DNA of 64,000 nt from Streptomyces sp. DHE7-1 (GTDB lineage: Bacteria; Actinomycetota; Actinomycetes; Streptomycetales; Streptomycetaceae): contig JACJDG010000003.1 in the NCBI GenBank assembly GCA_016432725.1, positions 2,480,001-2,544,000 on the forward strand. The letters are read 5' to 3'. The notes under the pieces are model-generated. The model searched no databases. It saw only the letters and a list, made by a program, of their open reading frames with translations, and was not told the DNA's origin. Below are positions 10,340-20,198 of the stretch, piece by piece; within the stretch, counting starts at the first letter, position 1; each line of letters begins with the position of its first letter. A program made the position numbers and the translations under genes.

Positions 10340-10612
10340 CACGTACCCGGATACGACGGTCCATGACGCCCTCCTCCTGCCGGCGCCGCCCCGCGGCGGC
10401 TTCCGGTAGGAGGTCCGTGCCCAGCGCAGGGCATGTCCAAGCCAAAATCACGGCAAGTCATGACCGTTCGAGGGCTGTTGACCGAACCGCTTGACGAACC
10501 CGAACCATTTGTCCGGCCGGAGGCGGGCCCGCGCGGCGGATCATCGCGGCGGAGAAGACGTCGCCGGCCCGGCACCGGGATGATGAGACGTTTCTGCGGG
10601 AGTAGTACTGAG

Positions 10613-10686
10613 TGGGGCGGGTGGGACTCGAACCCACGGCCGACGGATTATGAGTCCGCTGCTCTAACCGGCTGAGCTACCGCCCC
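10613..10686 (-). tRNA. tRNA with CAT anticodon (probably tRNA-Ile2, possibly Met)
   Basis: Read on the minus strand, a 74-base cloverleaf has a perfect acceptor stem (GGGGCGG with CCGCCCC), the D-arm TAGCTCAGCC, anticodon loop ACTCATAAT and T-arm GGTTCGAGTCC. The anticodon is CAT. The stem-loop GGACTCATAATCC is the form usual for the isoleucine tRNA whose C34 is changed to lysidine by TilS, so Ile2 is preferred over elongator Met. CCA is not encoded. Confidence 0.9.
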
Positions 10687-10829
10687 ATAGCGGCGTGTCG
10701 CGTACATGTGTGCGCGCCGTCTGCCGCAGCATAGCCGCTCATACGATCTCCTGCTTCGGATGGTCGGCTTCCGCGCTGCTTCCTGACCTCGAGGACTTCA
10801 CCAGGTGGGCGGCGGTTCCCAGGGACATG

Positions 10830-10851
10830 AAAAAGGACCCCGTAGGGTCCT
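10830..10851 (-). terminator. Intrinsic terminator of the tRNA-Asn pair
   Basis: On the minus strand the stem AGGACCC / GGGTCCT with a 4-base loop is followed by five T residues. It lies just past the two tRNA-Asn genes, so it should end their transcript. A U-tract terminator is unusual in this GC-rich setting, where most others are plain hairpins. Confidence 0.85.
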
Positions 10852-10862
10852 CGTTCAACGCG

Positions 10863-10934
10863 CTCCCCGACTGGACTCGAACCAGTAACCTGCCGGTTAA
10901 CAGCCGGCTGCTCTGCCAATTGAGCTACGGAGGA
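10863..10934 (-). tRNA. tRNA-Asn (GTT), downstream copy, one acceptor-stem base missing
   Basis: Identical to its neighbour over the body of the tRNA, with anticodon GTT in GGCTGTTAACC. The 3' acceptor side comes from CTCCCCG here and from CTCCCCCG in the other copy. The missing base makes this copy 72 bases and disrupts pairing at the base of the acceptor stem. The loss of one C from a C run is the same change that breaks many proteins in this window, so a read error is more likely than a defective gene. Confidence 0.93.
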
Positions 10935-10940
10935 CCGAAG

Positions 10941-11013
10941 CTCCCCCGACTGGACTCGAACCAGTAACCTGCCGGTTAACAGCCGGCTGCTCTGCCAATT
11001 GAGCTACGGAGGA
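10941..11013 (-). tRNA. tRNA-Asn (GTT), upstream copy
   Basis: A 73-base cloverleaf on the minus strand with acceptor TCCTCCG paired to CGGGGGA (one G-U pair), D-arm GTAGCTCAATTGG, anticodon GTT and T-arm GGTTCGAGTCC. It is the promoter-proximal member of a tandem pair six bases apart and serves as the intact reference for the second copy. Confidence 0.96.
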
Positions 11014-11173
11014 TCGCCTCGTTGCATCGAACGCACCTACCTGGGTATTCGCCAGGGGGCGGGCGCTCGCTGCGACACATACATTAGCGCAAGCAGGGGG
11101 GTGCTCCGCCAATCGGTTCTCCCCGGCGCCGACGCCGCACCAGAGACCTCAGACAAAGGGAAGGGTGGCAGCC

Positions 11174-11479
11174 ATGCGCTACCGGCTTACGTTCCTCGCC
11201 GGAGTGGCCCTCGGTTACGTGCTGGGCACGAGGGCCGGACGCGAGCGCTACGAGCAGCTGAAGAAGTCCGCTCGCCTGATCGCGGAGAATCCCGCCGTGC
11301 GGAGCACCGCGGAGACGGCGGCCCAGCAGGGCCGCCAGTACGCGGGCAAGGCGTTCCATACGGTCAGCGACAAGGTGGGCGACCGGGTCCCCGCGTCGGT
11401 GGCCCAGCGCGTGCGTTCGCTGCGCGAGCGCAACGTGAACGGGACCCCCGAGGACGACTGGGGAACGAGCAACACGTAA
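11174..11479 (+). CDS. YtxH-like small membrane-anchored protein
   Basis: A 101-residue protein. ATG at 11174 lies ten bases after AAGGG at 11161. The N terminus holds one hydrophobic segment, YRLTFLAGVALGYVLGTRAG, with the G-x-x-x-G pattern typical of YtxH-like proteins. The rest is a charged helical tail (RERYEQLKKSARLIAENPAV and on) ending in a polar segment. Such proteins are usually tail-exposed inner-membrane proteins of unknown or stress-linked role. The next gene starts 64 bases downstream and is unrelated. No enzyme motif is seen. Confidence 0.75.
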   Translation: MRYRLTFLAGVALGYVLGTRAGRERYEQLKKSARLIAENPAVRSTAETAAQQGRQYAGKAFHTVSDKVGDRVPASVAQRVRSLRERNVNGTPEDDWGTSNT

Positions 11480-11543
11480 CGCTCCGGCTGCACCACCGCG
11501 CCCAGGGCCGAAGCAAGCGCCGCGATGCGGCAGAATTTTCGCC

Positions 11544-12998
11544 ATGGGGATAGTCGCCGGCTTGGACAGCTCACCCGATTTCACGCGCATCGTGGTCTGC
11601 GACACGGACACCGGAGCCGTGCTGAGGCAGGGGTATGCCCCGCACCCGGTCGAAACGCCGGACGGCGGCGGCCGCCCCAGCGACGTCGACCCGCAGGCCT
11701 GGCTGCTCTCCCTGGGCGAGGCCGCGGGGGGCGGGCTGCTGGAGGGCGTGCAGGCCATCGGGGTCTCGACCCAGCAGAACGCGCTGGTCCCGCTGGACGC
11801 CCAGGGCAACACCGTGCGGCCGGCGCTGGTCGGCGGGGACAAGCGGGCACAGGTCGCGGCGGCCGACCTGGTCGACGCACTGGGCGGCCGGGAGGCCTGG
11901 GCCCAGGCCGTGGGGTCCGTGCCGCAGGCCGCGCAGCCGGTGACCAAGCTGCGCTGGCTCGCCAAGAACGAACCCGAGAACGCGCAGCGCACCGCCGTGC
12001 TGCTGCAGGCCCACGACTGGCTCGTCTGGCAGCTCCTCGGGCGGCCGGTGCGGCGGACCACCGACCGCGGTGGCGCCTCCGGCACCGGGTACTGGTCCGC
12101 CGCCGGCGGCGGCTACCGGCCCGACCTGGTCGAGCTGGCGCTGGGCCACCAGGTGATGCTGCCCGAGGTGATCGGCCCGTCGGACGCGGCCGGCACCACC
12201 CCGGAGGGGCTGCTGATCTCCGCCGGCACCGGGGAGACGATGGCCGCGGCGTTCGGGCTCGGGATCGGGCTCGGGGACGCGGTCGTCTCCCTCGGGGCGT
12301 CCGGGTCCGTGATGGCCGTGCACCCCGAGGCGCTCACCGACCAGTCCGGGATGATCACCTCCCTGGCCGACGCCACCGGCATGCACCTGCCGGTCGTGAC
12401 CACCCTGAACGCGGTGCGCACCCTGCGCGGCACCGCCGAACTGCTCGGCCTGCCCGACCTGGAGAGCCTGTCCGACCTGGCGATGAAGTCGACGCCGGGG
12501 GCGCACGGACTGGTGCTGCTGCCGTATCTGGAGGGCGAGCGGACACCGCAGCTTCCGCACACCGCGGGCACGCTGGCCGGACTGCGCCGCGAGTCCATGA
12601 AGGCCGAGCACCTGGCGCGGGCCTCCTTCGAGGGCATGCTGTGCGGGCTCGCCGACGCGCTGGACGTGCTGCGCGGGCGGGGTGTCGAGGTGCGGCGGGT
12701 CTTCCTGCTCGGCGCGGCCGCCGAGCTGCCCGCCGTACAGGCGGCGGCGCCGTCGCTGTTCGGCGCGCAGGTGGTCGTGCCGCAGCCCGCGGACTACGCG
12801 GCGATCGGCGCGGCCCGGCAGGCCGCCTGGGCGCTCGGCGTGTCGCAGGGGGCGCTCGACCCGCGCACCCCGCCGGCCTGGCACGGCGCCGCGGCGCAGG
12901 TGCTGGAGCCGGGTGAGGACCTGGCCGTGGGGCAGGCGGTGCGTCAGCAGTTCGTGTCGGTGCGGGAGCAGACCCATCCGGGAGCGTTTCGTCCGTGA
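11544..12998 (+). CDS. FGGY-family carbohydrate kinase (xylulokinase-like)
   Basis: A 484-residue FGGY sugar kinase that should phosphorylate a sugar or polyol in the cytoplasm using ATP. The N-terminal half carries IVAGLDSSPDFTRIVVCD and the substrate-side block IGVSTQQNALVPLD; the C-terminal half carries the ATP-binding loops GASGSVMAV and VFLLGAAAELPAVQA. Length fits xylulokinases (about 480-500). The usual GLDIGT of the family is GLDSSP here, and the C-terminal GGGA-type glycine loop is LGAAAE, both weaker than in typical enzymes. The exact sugar cannot be told; no isomerase or transporter is adjacent. The stop is 131 bases before the ABC exporter pair. Confidence 0.8.
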   Translation: MGIVAGLDSSPDFTRIVVCDTDTGAVLRQGYAPHPVETPDGGGRPSDVDPQAWLLSLGEAAGGGLLEGVQAIGVSTQQNALVPLDAQGNTVRPALVGGDKRAQVAAADLVDALGGREAWAQAVGSVPQAAQPVTKLRWLAKNEPENAQRTAVLLQAHDWLVWQLLGRPVRRTTDRGGASGTGYWSAAGGGYRPDLVELALGHQVMLPEVIGPSDAAGTTPEGLLISAGTGETMAAAFGLGIGLGDAVVSLGASGSVMAVHPEALTDQSGMITSLADATGMHLPVVTTLNAVRTLRGTAELLGLPDLESLSDLAMKSTPGAHGLVLLPYLEGERTPQLPHTAGTLAGLRRESMKAEHLARASFEGMLCGLADALDVLRGRGVEVRRVFLLGAAAELPAVQAAAPSLFGAQVVVPQPADYAAIGAARQAAWALGVSQGALDPRTPPAWHGAAAQVLEPGEDLAVGQAVRQQFVSVREQTHPGAFRP

Positions 12999-13129
12999 CC
13001 TCCCGAAACCTCCGGAGCCCGAGAGCACGCCGATGGCTTAATCGGTTGAGGTAACGCGGGTGGAGTGTCCGACGATAGGGGCGAAGGGCACATCGACCAG
13101 CCCCTGTCGCCGACTCCGAGAGACGTAGC

Positions 13130-14863
13130 GTGCTCATACGACTTCTGCGGACCTATCTCAGGCCCTACAAGAAACCCATAGCGTTCCTGGTGCTGCTGCA
13201 GTTCCTGCAGACCTGCGCCACCCTCTACTTGCCCACGCTCAACGCCGACATCATCGACAACGGTGTCGTGAAGGGGGACACGGACTACATCCTGTCCTTC
13301 GGCGCCCTGATGATCGGCATCTCGCTGGCCCAGGTCGTGTGCAACATCGGCGCGGTGTACTTCGGCGCCCGGACCGCTTCCGCGCTCGGCCGGGACGTGC
13401 GCGGCGCGGTCTTCGACCGGGTCCAGTCCTTCTCCGCCCGTGAGGTGGGTCACTTCGGTGCGCCCTCGCTCATCACCCGTACGACGAACGACGTGCAGCA
13501 GGTCCAGATGCTGGCCCTGATGTCGTTCACCCTGATGGTGTCGGCGCCCATCATGTGTGTCGGCGGAATCGTGCTCGCGCTCGGTCTCGACGTCCCGCTG
13601 TCCGCGGTGCTCGTCGCGGTCGTGCCGGTGCTCGGCATCTCCGTGACGCTGATCGTGCGACGGCTGCGACCGCTGTTCCGGTCCATGCAGACGCGGCTGG
13701 ACACGGTGAACCGGGTGCTGCGCGAGCAGATCACCGGCAATCGGGTGATCCGCGCCTTCGTCCGGGACGAGTACGAGCAGGGCCGGTTCGGGAAGGCCAA
13801 CGGGGACCTGACCGAGATGCAGATGGCCACCGGCCGGATGCTCGCCCTGATGTTCCCGATCGTCATGACGGTGGTGAACGTGTCGTCCATCGCGGTGGTC
13901 TGGTTCGGCGCCCACCGCATCGACAGCGGCGGGATGGCCATCGGTGACCTGACCGCGTTCCTCGCCTATCTGATGCAGATCGTCATGTCCGTGATGATGG
14001 CCACCTTCATGTTCATGATGGTGCCGCGCGCCGAGGTGTGCGCCGAGCGCATCGAGGAGGTCCTGGGGACCGACTCGAGCGTGGTGCCGCCGGTCGCCGG
14101 GGTGACCGAGCTGCGCCGGCACGGGCATCTGGAGATCCGGGGCGCGGGCTTCCGCTATCCGGGTGCCGAGGAGCCGGTGCTGAAGTCCATCGACGTGGTG
14201 GCCCGGCCGGGCGAGACGACCGCCGTGATCGGCTCGACCGGCAGCGGGAAGTCGACCCTGCTCGGCCTGGTCCCGCGGCTGTTCGACGCCACCGAGGGCG
14301 AGGTGCTCGTGGACGGCGTGGACGTCCGCGAGGTGGACCCCGCGCTGCTCGCCGCCACCGTCGGGCTCGTGCCGCAGAAGCCGTACCTGTTCGCCGGGAC
14401 GGTCGCGACCAATCTGCGCTACGGCAGTCCGGACGCCACCGACGAGGAGCTGTGGCAGGCGCTGGAGGTGGCGCAGGCCAAGGAGTTCGTCAGCGACCTG
14501 GAGGGCGGGCTCGACGCACCGATCGCGCAGGGCGGCACCAATGTCTCGGGCGGTCAGCGGCAGCGGCTCGCCATCGCCCGCACGCTGGTGCAGCGCCCGG
14601 AGATCTACCTCTTCGACGACTCCTTCTCCGCGCTGGACTACGCCACCGACGCGGCGCTGCGCTCCGCGCTCGGCCGCGAGACCGCCGAGGCGACCGTGGT
14701 GATCGTCGCCCAGCGGGTGGCCACCATCCGGGACGCGGACCGGATCATCGTGCTGGACGAGGGACGGGTGGTCGGCACCGGCCGGCACCACGAGCTGATG
14801 GCGACCAACGAGACCTACCGGGAGATCGTGCTCTCCCAGCTGACGGAAGCGGAGGCCGCCTGA
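13130..14863 (+). CDS. ABC exporter half, permease fused to degenerate-site ATPase
   Basis: A 577-residue half-transporter: six membrane helices (residues about 1-300) and an ATPase domain. Walker A is GSTGSGKS (about 367), the signature VSGGQRQR (about 472) is good, but Walker B reads YLFDDS, with Asp where the catalytic Glu normally stands (about 495). In heterodimeric exporters such as TM287/288 this marks the non-hydrolysing site. The GTG start at 13130 follows GAGAGACGTAGC. Its TGA overlaps the ATG of the partner by one base. The two likely form one exporter for lipids or drugs; the substrate is unknown. The arrangement directly upstream of an HrdA-type sigma gene is also, from memory, found in S. 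coelicolor. Confidence 0.9.
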   Translation: MLIRLLRTYLRPYKKPIAFLVLLQFLQTCATLYLPTLNADIIDNGVVKGDTDYILSFGALMIGISLAQVVCNIGAVYFGARTASALGRDVRGAVFDRVQSFSAREVGHFGAPSLITRTTNDVQQVQMLALMSFTLMVSAPIMCVGGIVLALGLDVPLSAVLVAVVPVLGISVTLIVRRLRPLFRSMQTRLDTVNRVLREQITGNRVIRAFVRDEYEQGRFGKANGDLTEMQMATGRMLALMFPIVMTVVNVSSIAVVWFGAHRIDSGGMAIGDLTAFLAYLMQIVMSVMMATFMFMMVPRAEVCAERIEEVLGTDSSVVPPVAGVTELRRHGHLEIRGAGFRYPGAEEPVLKSIDVVARPGETTAVIGSTGSGKSTLLGLVPRLFDATEGEVLVDGVDVREVDPALLAATVGLVPQKPYLFAGTVATNLRYGSPDATDEELWQALEVAQAKEFVSDLEGGLDAPIAQGGTNVSGGQRQRLAIARTLVQRPEIYLFDDSFSALDYATDAALRSALGRETAEATVVIVAQRVATIRDADRIIVLDEGRVVGTGRHHELMATNETYREIVLSQLTEAEAA

Positions 14864-16791
14864 TGGCCGGGCCCATGGGACGCATGATGGCCGGGGGCGG
14901 CCCCGACCAGCGCTCGATGGACTTCAAGGGCTCGGGCAAGCGGCTCGTCGCCCAGTTCAGGCCCGAACGGGTCACCATCTACGCCCTGCTGCTGTGCGTG
15001 GTCGTCAGTGTGACCCTGAGCGTGCTCGGCCCGAAGATCCTTGGCAGGGCCACCGACCTGGTCTTCGCCGGCATCGTCGGCCGGCGGATGCCGGCCGGGG
15101 CCACCAAGGAGCAGGTGCTCCAGTCGATGCGCGAGCGCGGCCAGGGCCAGATCGCGGACATGCTCAAGGGCACCGACTTCACCCCCGGCCAGGGCATCGA
15201 CTTCACGGCCGTCGGGCACGTGCTGCTGCTCGCGCTCGGCACCTTCCTGGTCGCCGGCCTGCTGATGGCGGTCGCCACCCGGCTGGTCAACCGGGCCGTG
15301 AACCGCACCATGTACCGGCTGCGCGAGTCCGTGCAGACGAAGCTGTCGCGGCTTCCGCTGTCGTACTTCGACAAGCGCCAGCGCGGTGAGGTCCTCTCCC
15401 GGGCCACCAACGACATCGACAACATCGGCCAGACGCTGCAGCAGTCGATGGGCCAGCTCATCAACGCGGTGCTGACCATCATCGGCGTGCTGGTGATGAT
15501 GTTCTACGTCTCCTGGCTGCTGGCGCTGGTCGCGCTGGTGACCGTGCCGCTGTCGTTCGTGGTCGCCACCCGGGTCGGCAAGCGGTCGCAGCCGCACTTC
15601 GTGCAGCAGTGGCGCACCACCGGCAAACTCAACGCCCACGTCGAGGAGATGTACTCCGGGCACACGCTGGTGAAGGTGTTCGGCCGGCAGGAGGAGTCGG
15701 CGAAGCAGTTCGCCGAGCAGAACGAGGCGCTGTACGAGGCCGCGTTCCGGGCGCAGTTCAACAGCGGTGTCATGCAGCCGCTGATGATGTTCGTGTCGAA
15801 CCTGAACTATGTGCTGGTGGCGGTCGTCGGTGGCCTCAGGGTCGCGTCGGGCGCGCTGTCGATCGGCGATGTGCAGGCCTTCATCCAGTACTCGCGGCAG
15901 TTCTCGATGCCGCTGACGCAGGTCGCGTCGATGGCGAACCTGGTGCAGTCGGGTGTCGCCTCGGCGGAGCGGGTCTTTGAACTCCTGGACGCGGAGGAGC
16001 AGGAGGCGGACCCGGTGCCCGGCGTGCGGCCCGAGGAACTGCGGGGACGGGTGTGCCTGGAGCACGTGTCGTTCCGGTACGACCCGGAGAAGCCGCTCAT
16101 CGAGGACCTGTCGCTGACGGTGGAGCCCGGGCAGACGGTGGCGATCGTCGGCCCGACCGGTGCGGGCAAGACCACGCTGGTCAACCTGCTGATGCGGTTC
16201 TACGACGTCTCCGGCGGGCGCATCACGCTGGACGGGGTGGACGTGCGGCGGATGTCCCGGGACGAACTGCGGTCCGGGATCGGCATGGTGCTCCAGGACA
16301 CCTGGCTGTTCGGCGGCACCATCGCGGAGAACATCGCCTACGGCGCCTCCCGCGAGGTCCCCCGGGGCGAGATCGAGGAGGCGGCCCGCGCGGCGCACGC
16401 GGACCGGTTCATCCGCACCCTGCCCGACGGCTACGACACCGTGATCGACGACGAGGGTTCCGGGGTCAGCGCCGGTGAGAAGCAGCTCATCACCATCGCG
16501 CGGGCGTTCCTGTCCGACCCGGTGATCCTGGTGCTGGACGAGGCCACGAGTTCCGTGGACACCCGTACCGAGGTGCTGATCCAGAAGGCGATGGCCAAAC
16601 TCGCGCACGGGCGGACCTCGTTCGTCATCGCGCACCGGCTGTCGACGATCCGGGACGCCGACACCATCCTGGTGATGGAGAACGGCTCGATCGTCGAACA
16701 GGGCGCGCACGCCGAGCTGCTGGCGGCCGATGGAGCCTACGCCCGGCTGTACAAGGCGCAGTTCGCCCAGGCCGTGGCCGAGGTGGACTGA
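14863..16791 (+). CDS. ABC exporter half, permease fused to catalytic ATPase
   Basis: A 642-residue partner of the previous gene. An extra N-terminal stretch (MAGPMGRMMAGGGPDQRSMD) precedes the membrane domain, which contains a long insert between the first two helices (about residues 70-110). Walker A is GPTGAGKT (about 429) and Walker B is ILVLDEATSSVD with the catalytic Glu. Its signature motif is VSAGEKQL and not LSGGQ. Thus this subunit supplies the good Walker B, while its altered signature faces the altered Walker B of the partner: the expected asymmetry of a heterodimeric exporter. ATG at 14863 overlaps the upstream stop, so translation is coupled. It ends at a strong hairpin. Confidence 0.92.
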   Translation: MAGPMGRMMAGGGPDQRSMDFKGSGKRLVAQFRPERVTIYALLLCVVVSVTLSVLGPKILGRATDLVFAGIVGRRMPAGATKEQVLQSMRERGQGQIADMLKGTDFTPGQGIDFTAVGHVLLLALGTFLVAGLLMAVATRLVNRAVNRTMYRLRESVQTKLSRLPLSYFDKRQRGEVLSRATNDIDNIGQTLQQSMGQLINAVLTIIGVLVMMFYVSWLLALVALVTVPLSFVVATRVGKRSQPHFVQQWRTTGKLNAHVEEMYSGHTLVKVFGRQEESAKQFAEQNEALYEAAFRAQFNSGVMQPLMMFVSNLNYVLVAVVGGLRVASGALSIGDVQAFIQYSRQFSMPLTQVASMANLVQSGVASAERVFELLDAEEQEADPVPGVRPEELRGRVCLEHVSFRYDPEKPLIEDLSLTVEPGQTVAIVGPTGAGKTTLVNLLMRFYDVSGGRITLDGVDVRRMSRDELRSGIGMVLQDTWLFGGTIAENIAYGASREVPRGEIEEAARAAHADRFIRTLPDGYDTVIDDEGSGVSAGEKQLITIARAFLSDPVILVLDEATSSVDTRTEVLIQKAMAKLAHGRTSFVIAHRLSTIRDADTILVMENGSIVEQGAHAELLAADGAYARLYKAQFAQAVAEVD

Positions 16792-16800
16792 TCCGCGGCG

Positions 16801-16827
16801 GGGGCCGCTCACGCGGTGAGCGGCCCC
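16801..16827. terminator. Bidirectional hairpin between ABC operon and sigma factor gene
   Basis: GGGGCCGCTCAC and GTGAGCGGCCCC form a perfect 12-bp stem with a 3-base loop, placed ten bases after the ABC stop and just before the end of the convergent sigma gene. It should stop transcription from both sides. Confidence 0.88.
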
Positions 16828-16829
16828 GG

Positions 16830-18056
16830 TCAGTCCAGGTAGCCCCGCAACTGGTCGGCGAACGTGTGGTCGCGGAGCTTGTTGAGGGTCTTGGACTCGA
16901 TCTGCCGTATCCGCTCCCGGGTCACCCCGAACAGGCGCCCGATCTCCTCCAGGGTGCGGGGCCGGCCGTCGGCGAGGCCGTAGCGGAGCTGGACGACCTT
17001 CCGTTCGCGCTCACCGAGGGTGGAGAGTACGGCCTCCAGATGCTCCCGGAGCAGCAGGAACGCGGCCGACTCGACGGGGCTCGCGGCGTCGCCGTCCTCG
17101 ATGAGGTCGCCGAGGGCCACCTCGTCCTCCTCGCCGACCGGGGCGTGCAGGGACACCGGTTCCTGGGCGAGCCGCAGCACCTCGCGGACCCGCTCGGGCG
17201 CCAGGTCGAGCTGGGCGGCGACCTCCTCGGGGGCGGGCTCGTAGCCGCGTTCCTGCAGCATGCGGCGCTGCACGCGGACGACCCGGTTGATCAGTTCCAC
17301 CACGTGCACCGGCACCCGGATGGTGCGGGCCTGGTCGGCCAGGGCGCGGGACATGGCCTGCCGGATCCACCAGGTGGCGTAGGTGGAGAACTTGTAGCCG
17401 CGGGCGTAGTCGAACTTCTCCACGGCCCGGATGAGCCCGAGGTTGCCCTCCTGCACCAGGTCGAGCATGGTCAGGCCGCGGCCGACGTAGCGCTTCGCCA
17501 CGGACACCACCAGCCGCAGGTTGGCCTCGATCAGGCGGCGCTTGGCCATCCGGCCCATGACGACCAGGCGGTCCAGGTCGTGCGCGAGCCGGCTGTCCAG
17601 GTCGGGGGTGCTGCTCAGCTTCTCCTCAGCGAACAGCCCGGCCTCCACCTTGCGGGCGAGGTCGACCTCCTCGGCAGCGGTGAGCAGCGGGATGCGGCCG
17701 ATCTCGCGCAGGTACTGGCGGAACAGGTCCGCGGACGGGCCGCCGGTCTCGGCCCGGGCGGCGGCCGCGGGCCCCGCGGGCTCGGCGGCCTCCTCCGGCT
17801 CCTCCGCCAGCGCCTCGGCGGGCGGCTCCGCCGGCTCACCGGTCTGCTCCTGGCCCGCTTCGGGGTGACCGATGGCGCGGCTCTGCGGGGGGACGGCCAC
17901 GAGGACTCCGGACTCCGCGCCGGGCCCGTCGGCCGTGGCGCCGGCGCTGCTGTCGGTCTGGGTGAGGGTCTGGGTCTGCACGGGGGCGACCTCCAGGATG
18001 ATCGCTGCTCGGAGGGTTGCGGCAGCGGTGCTTCGGGAGCGGAGAGTCGACGGCAT
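16830..18056 (-). CDS. hrdA: Sigma-70 family RNA polymerase sigma factor (HrdA-type)
   Basis: A 408-residue sigma factor with regions 1.2 to 4 of the principal type. Region 1.2 reads [20 protein letters not shown], region 2 contains [20 protein letters not shown] and [15 protein letters not shown] for -10 recognition and melting, and region 4.2 has [19 protein letters not shown] for the -35 element. The N-terminal 120 residues are acidic and Pro/Ala-rich, much shorter than in HrdB, so this is one of the group 2 paralogues. ATG at 18056 (MPSTLRSRS) is chosen over further upstream codons because AGGAG precedes it closely. The symbol relies on recalled synteny (ABC pair, hrdA, dnaG); another Hrd paralogue is the main alternative. 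Confidence 0.88.
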   Translation of the reverse strand: MPSTLRSRSTAAATLRAAIILEVAPVQTQTLTQTDSSAGATADGPGAESGVLVAVPPQSRAIGHPEAGQEQTGEPAEPPAEALAEEPEEAAEPAGPAAAARAETGGPSADLFRQYLREIGRIPLLTAAEEVDLARKVEAGLFAEEKLSSTPDLDSRLAHDLDRLVVMGRMAKRRLIEANLRLVVSVAKRYVGRGLTMLDLVQEGNLGLIRAVEKFDYARGYKFSTYATWWIRQAMSRALADQARTIRVPVHVVELINRVVRVQRRMLQERGYEPAPEEVAAQLDLAPERVREVLRLAQEPVSLHAPVGEEDEVALGDLIEDGDAASPVESAAFLLLREHLEAVLSTLGERERKVVQLRYGLADGRPRTLEEIGRLFGVTRERIRQIESKTLNKLRDHTFADQLRGYLD

Positions 18057-18244
18057 GCGCTCCTGGGGCAGGCACCGGGGACTCGGGCACCGCACCCAGT
18101 GTGGGGTAAGACACATCGCCGCCACGAGGGTCGTGCGGTGACTTTTTGCGTCCGGTCCGTGACTCGGCGGTTACCCGGTCGGCCGGACTATGCGGCCGGC
18201 AACTGCGGACCGCCGGGGCTCCCGGGGCGGCCGGGGCCGGCCGC

Positions 18245-20151
18245 TCACAGGGCGGAGGCGCCCCGTTCGCGCAGGGCCTGGTCGTACTGCTGGAGGACCC
18301 ACATCTCGTTCTGCACGGCGGCCAGTTGGGCCGGGTCGCCGCCGCTGGAGAGGCGGGTGAGCTGGGACTGGATGTCGCGGATGCGGCGCTCCACGGCACG
18401 GCGCCGGATCTGCACCAGCACCGTGCCGGCGTACGTCTCGTCCACCGTGCGGCGCAGGATCGGCTCGACGGCCAGCTCGGTGACCATGGCGCGGGCGGTG
18501 TCGTCGGGCGCGGCGTCCCGGACCCGGACCAGGTACCCCTGCCCGTCCTCGACGCCGTACTCGGCGCCGCCCGCCTCCGCGATGGTCTGGCGTACGGCGG
18601 CGTAGGGCGGGGCGGTGAACTCGTCCACGCCGTACGCGTCGAAGGCCGGGGAGACCAGGTCGGGGCGCTGGAGGGCGAGCTTGAGCAGTTCGCGCTCGGC
18701 GGCGTAGACGGGGTTGCGCAGGGTGAGGGCCGGGCCGGACGGGGCCGCGGTGCGCGGTCCGGTCTCCCACTGCTGCTGCGGGCCGCGCGGCTGCTGCTGC
18801 GGGCCTCCCTTGCCGCGCTCGCGGGCCCAGCGGGCGAGCTGGGCGACCCGCTTGACCACGAACTGGGTGTCGAGGATGCCGAGCATCCCGGCCAGCTCGA
18901 CGGCGACCTCGTGCTGGGCGCCGCTGTTCTTGATGCGGGCGACGATCGGGGCGGCCTCGTCCAGGGCGGCGGCCCGGCCGGCCGGGGTGTCCAGGTCGTA
19001 GCGGGCGACGATCTGGCGCAGCGCGAACTCGAAGAGCGGGGTGCGCGGTTCGGCCAGGTCGGCGACCGCCTCGTCGCCCTTGGCCAGGCGCAGCTCGCAG
19101 GGGTCCATGCCGTCCGGCGCGATGGCGATGTAGGTCTCGGCCGCGAACTTCTGGTCGTCCTCGAAGGCGCGCAGGGCCGCCTTCTGGCCGGCCGCGTCAC
19201 CGTCGAAGGTGAAGATCACCCGGGCGGAGCCGTTGTCCATGAGGAGCCGGCGCAGGATCTTGATGTGGTCGCCGCCGAACGCCGTGCCGCAGGTGGCGAT
19301 GGCCGTGGTGACCCCGGCCAGGTGGCAGGCCATGACGTCGGTGTAGCCCTCGACGACGACGGCCCGGCTGGACTTGGCGATGTGCTGCTTGGCCAGGTCG
19401 ATGCCGTACAGGACCTGGGACTTCTTGTAGATCGCCGTGTCGGGCGTGTTCAGGTACTTCGGCCCGTTGTCCGCCTCGTACAGCTTGCGGGCGCCGAAGC
19501 CGACGACCTCGCCCCCGATGTCCCGGATGGGCCACATCAGCCGGCCCCGGAACCGGTCGATCGGGCCGCGGCGGCCTTCCTGGGAGAGGCCGGAGAGGAT
19601 CAGTTCCTTGTCGGTGAAGCCCTTGCCGCGCAGGTACCGGGTGAGGTGGTCCCAGCCCTGGGGCTGTAGCCGACGCCGAAGTGGACGGCGGCGGCCTGGT
19701 CGAAGCCGCGCTCGGCGAGGAACATCCGGCCGGTCTCGGCCTCGGCGCCGCCCGCGAGCTGTTCGGCGTACCACTGGGCGGCGATCTTGTGCGCCTCGAC
19801 CAGGCGGATGCGCTCGCCGCGCTGGTGGGCGGGGTTGTACCCGCCCTCCTCGTAGCGCAGGGTGATGCCGGCCTGGGCGGCGAGCCGCTCCACCGCCTCC
19901 GAGAAGGAGAGGTGATCCACCTTCATGACGAAGGTGATGGTGTCGCCGCCCTCCTGGCAGCCGAAGCAGTGGAAGAGTCCCTTGCTCGGGCTGACCTGGA
20001 AGGACGGCGACTTCTCGTCGTGGAAGGGGCAGAGCCCCTTGAGGTTGCCGCCACCGGCGTTGCGCAGCTGGAGGTACTCGGAGACCACGGCGTCGATCGG
20101 GACCGCGTCCCGTACCGCCTTCACGTCCTCGTCGTTGATCCGTCCTGCCAC
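18245..20151 (-). CDS. dnaG: DNA primase DnaG (frameshift at 19660-19663)
   Basis: Primase making RNA primers at the replication fork. The first frame, from MAGRINDEDVKAVRDAVPID, holds the zinc finger (CPFHDEKSPSF, then LFHCFGCQEGGD). It breaks after FGVGYSP; the second frame continues with QGWDHLTRYLRGKGFTDKEL and the TOPRIM core (VVEGYTDVMACHLAG, then FTFDGDAAGQKAA), the Gly-rich PQQQPRGPQQ linker and the DnaB-binding tail. Adding one C to the CCCC run joins the frames into 635 aa, the normal size. Because primase is essential and every domain is intact, the break is almost surely a sequence error. The dnaG-dgt neighbourhood is conserved in actinobacteria. Confidence 0.95.
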
Positions 20152-20198
20152 GCTGCGATTCTACTGGGGCGGGGTGACAGGATCGGCGCCCGCGGAGA

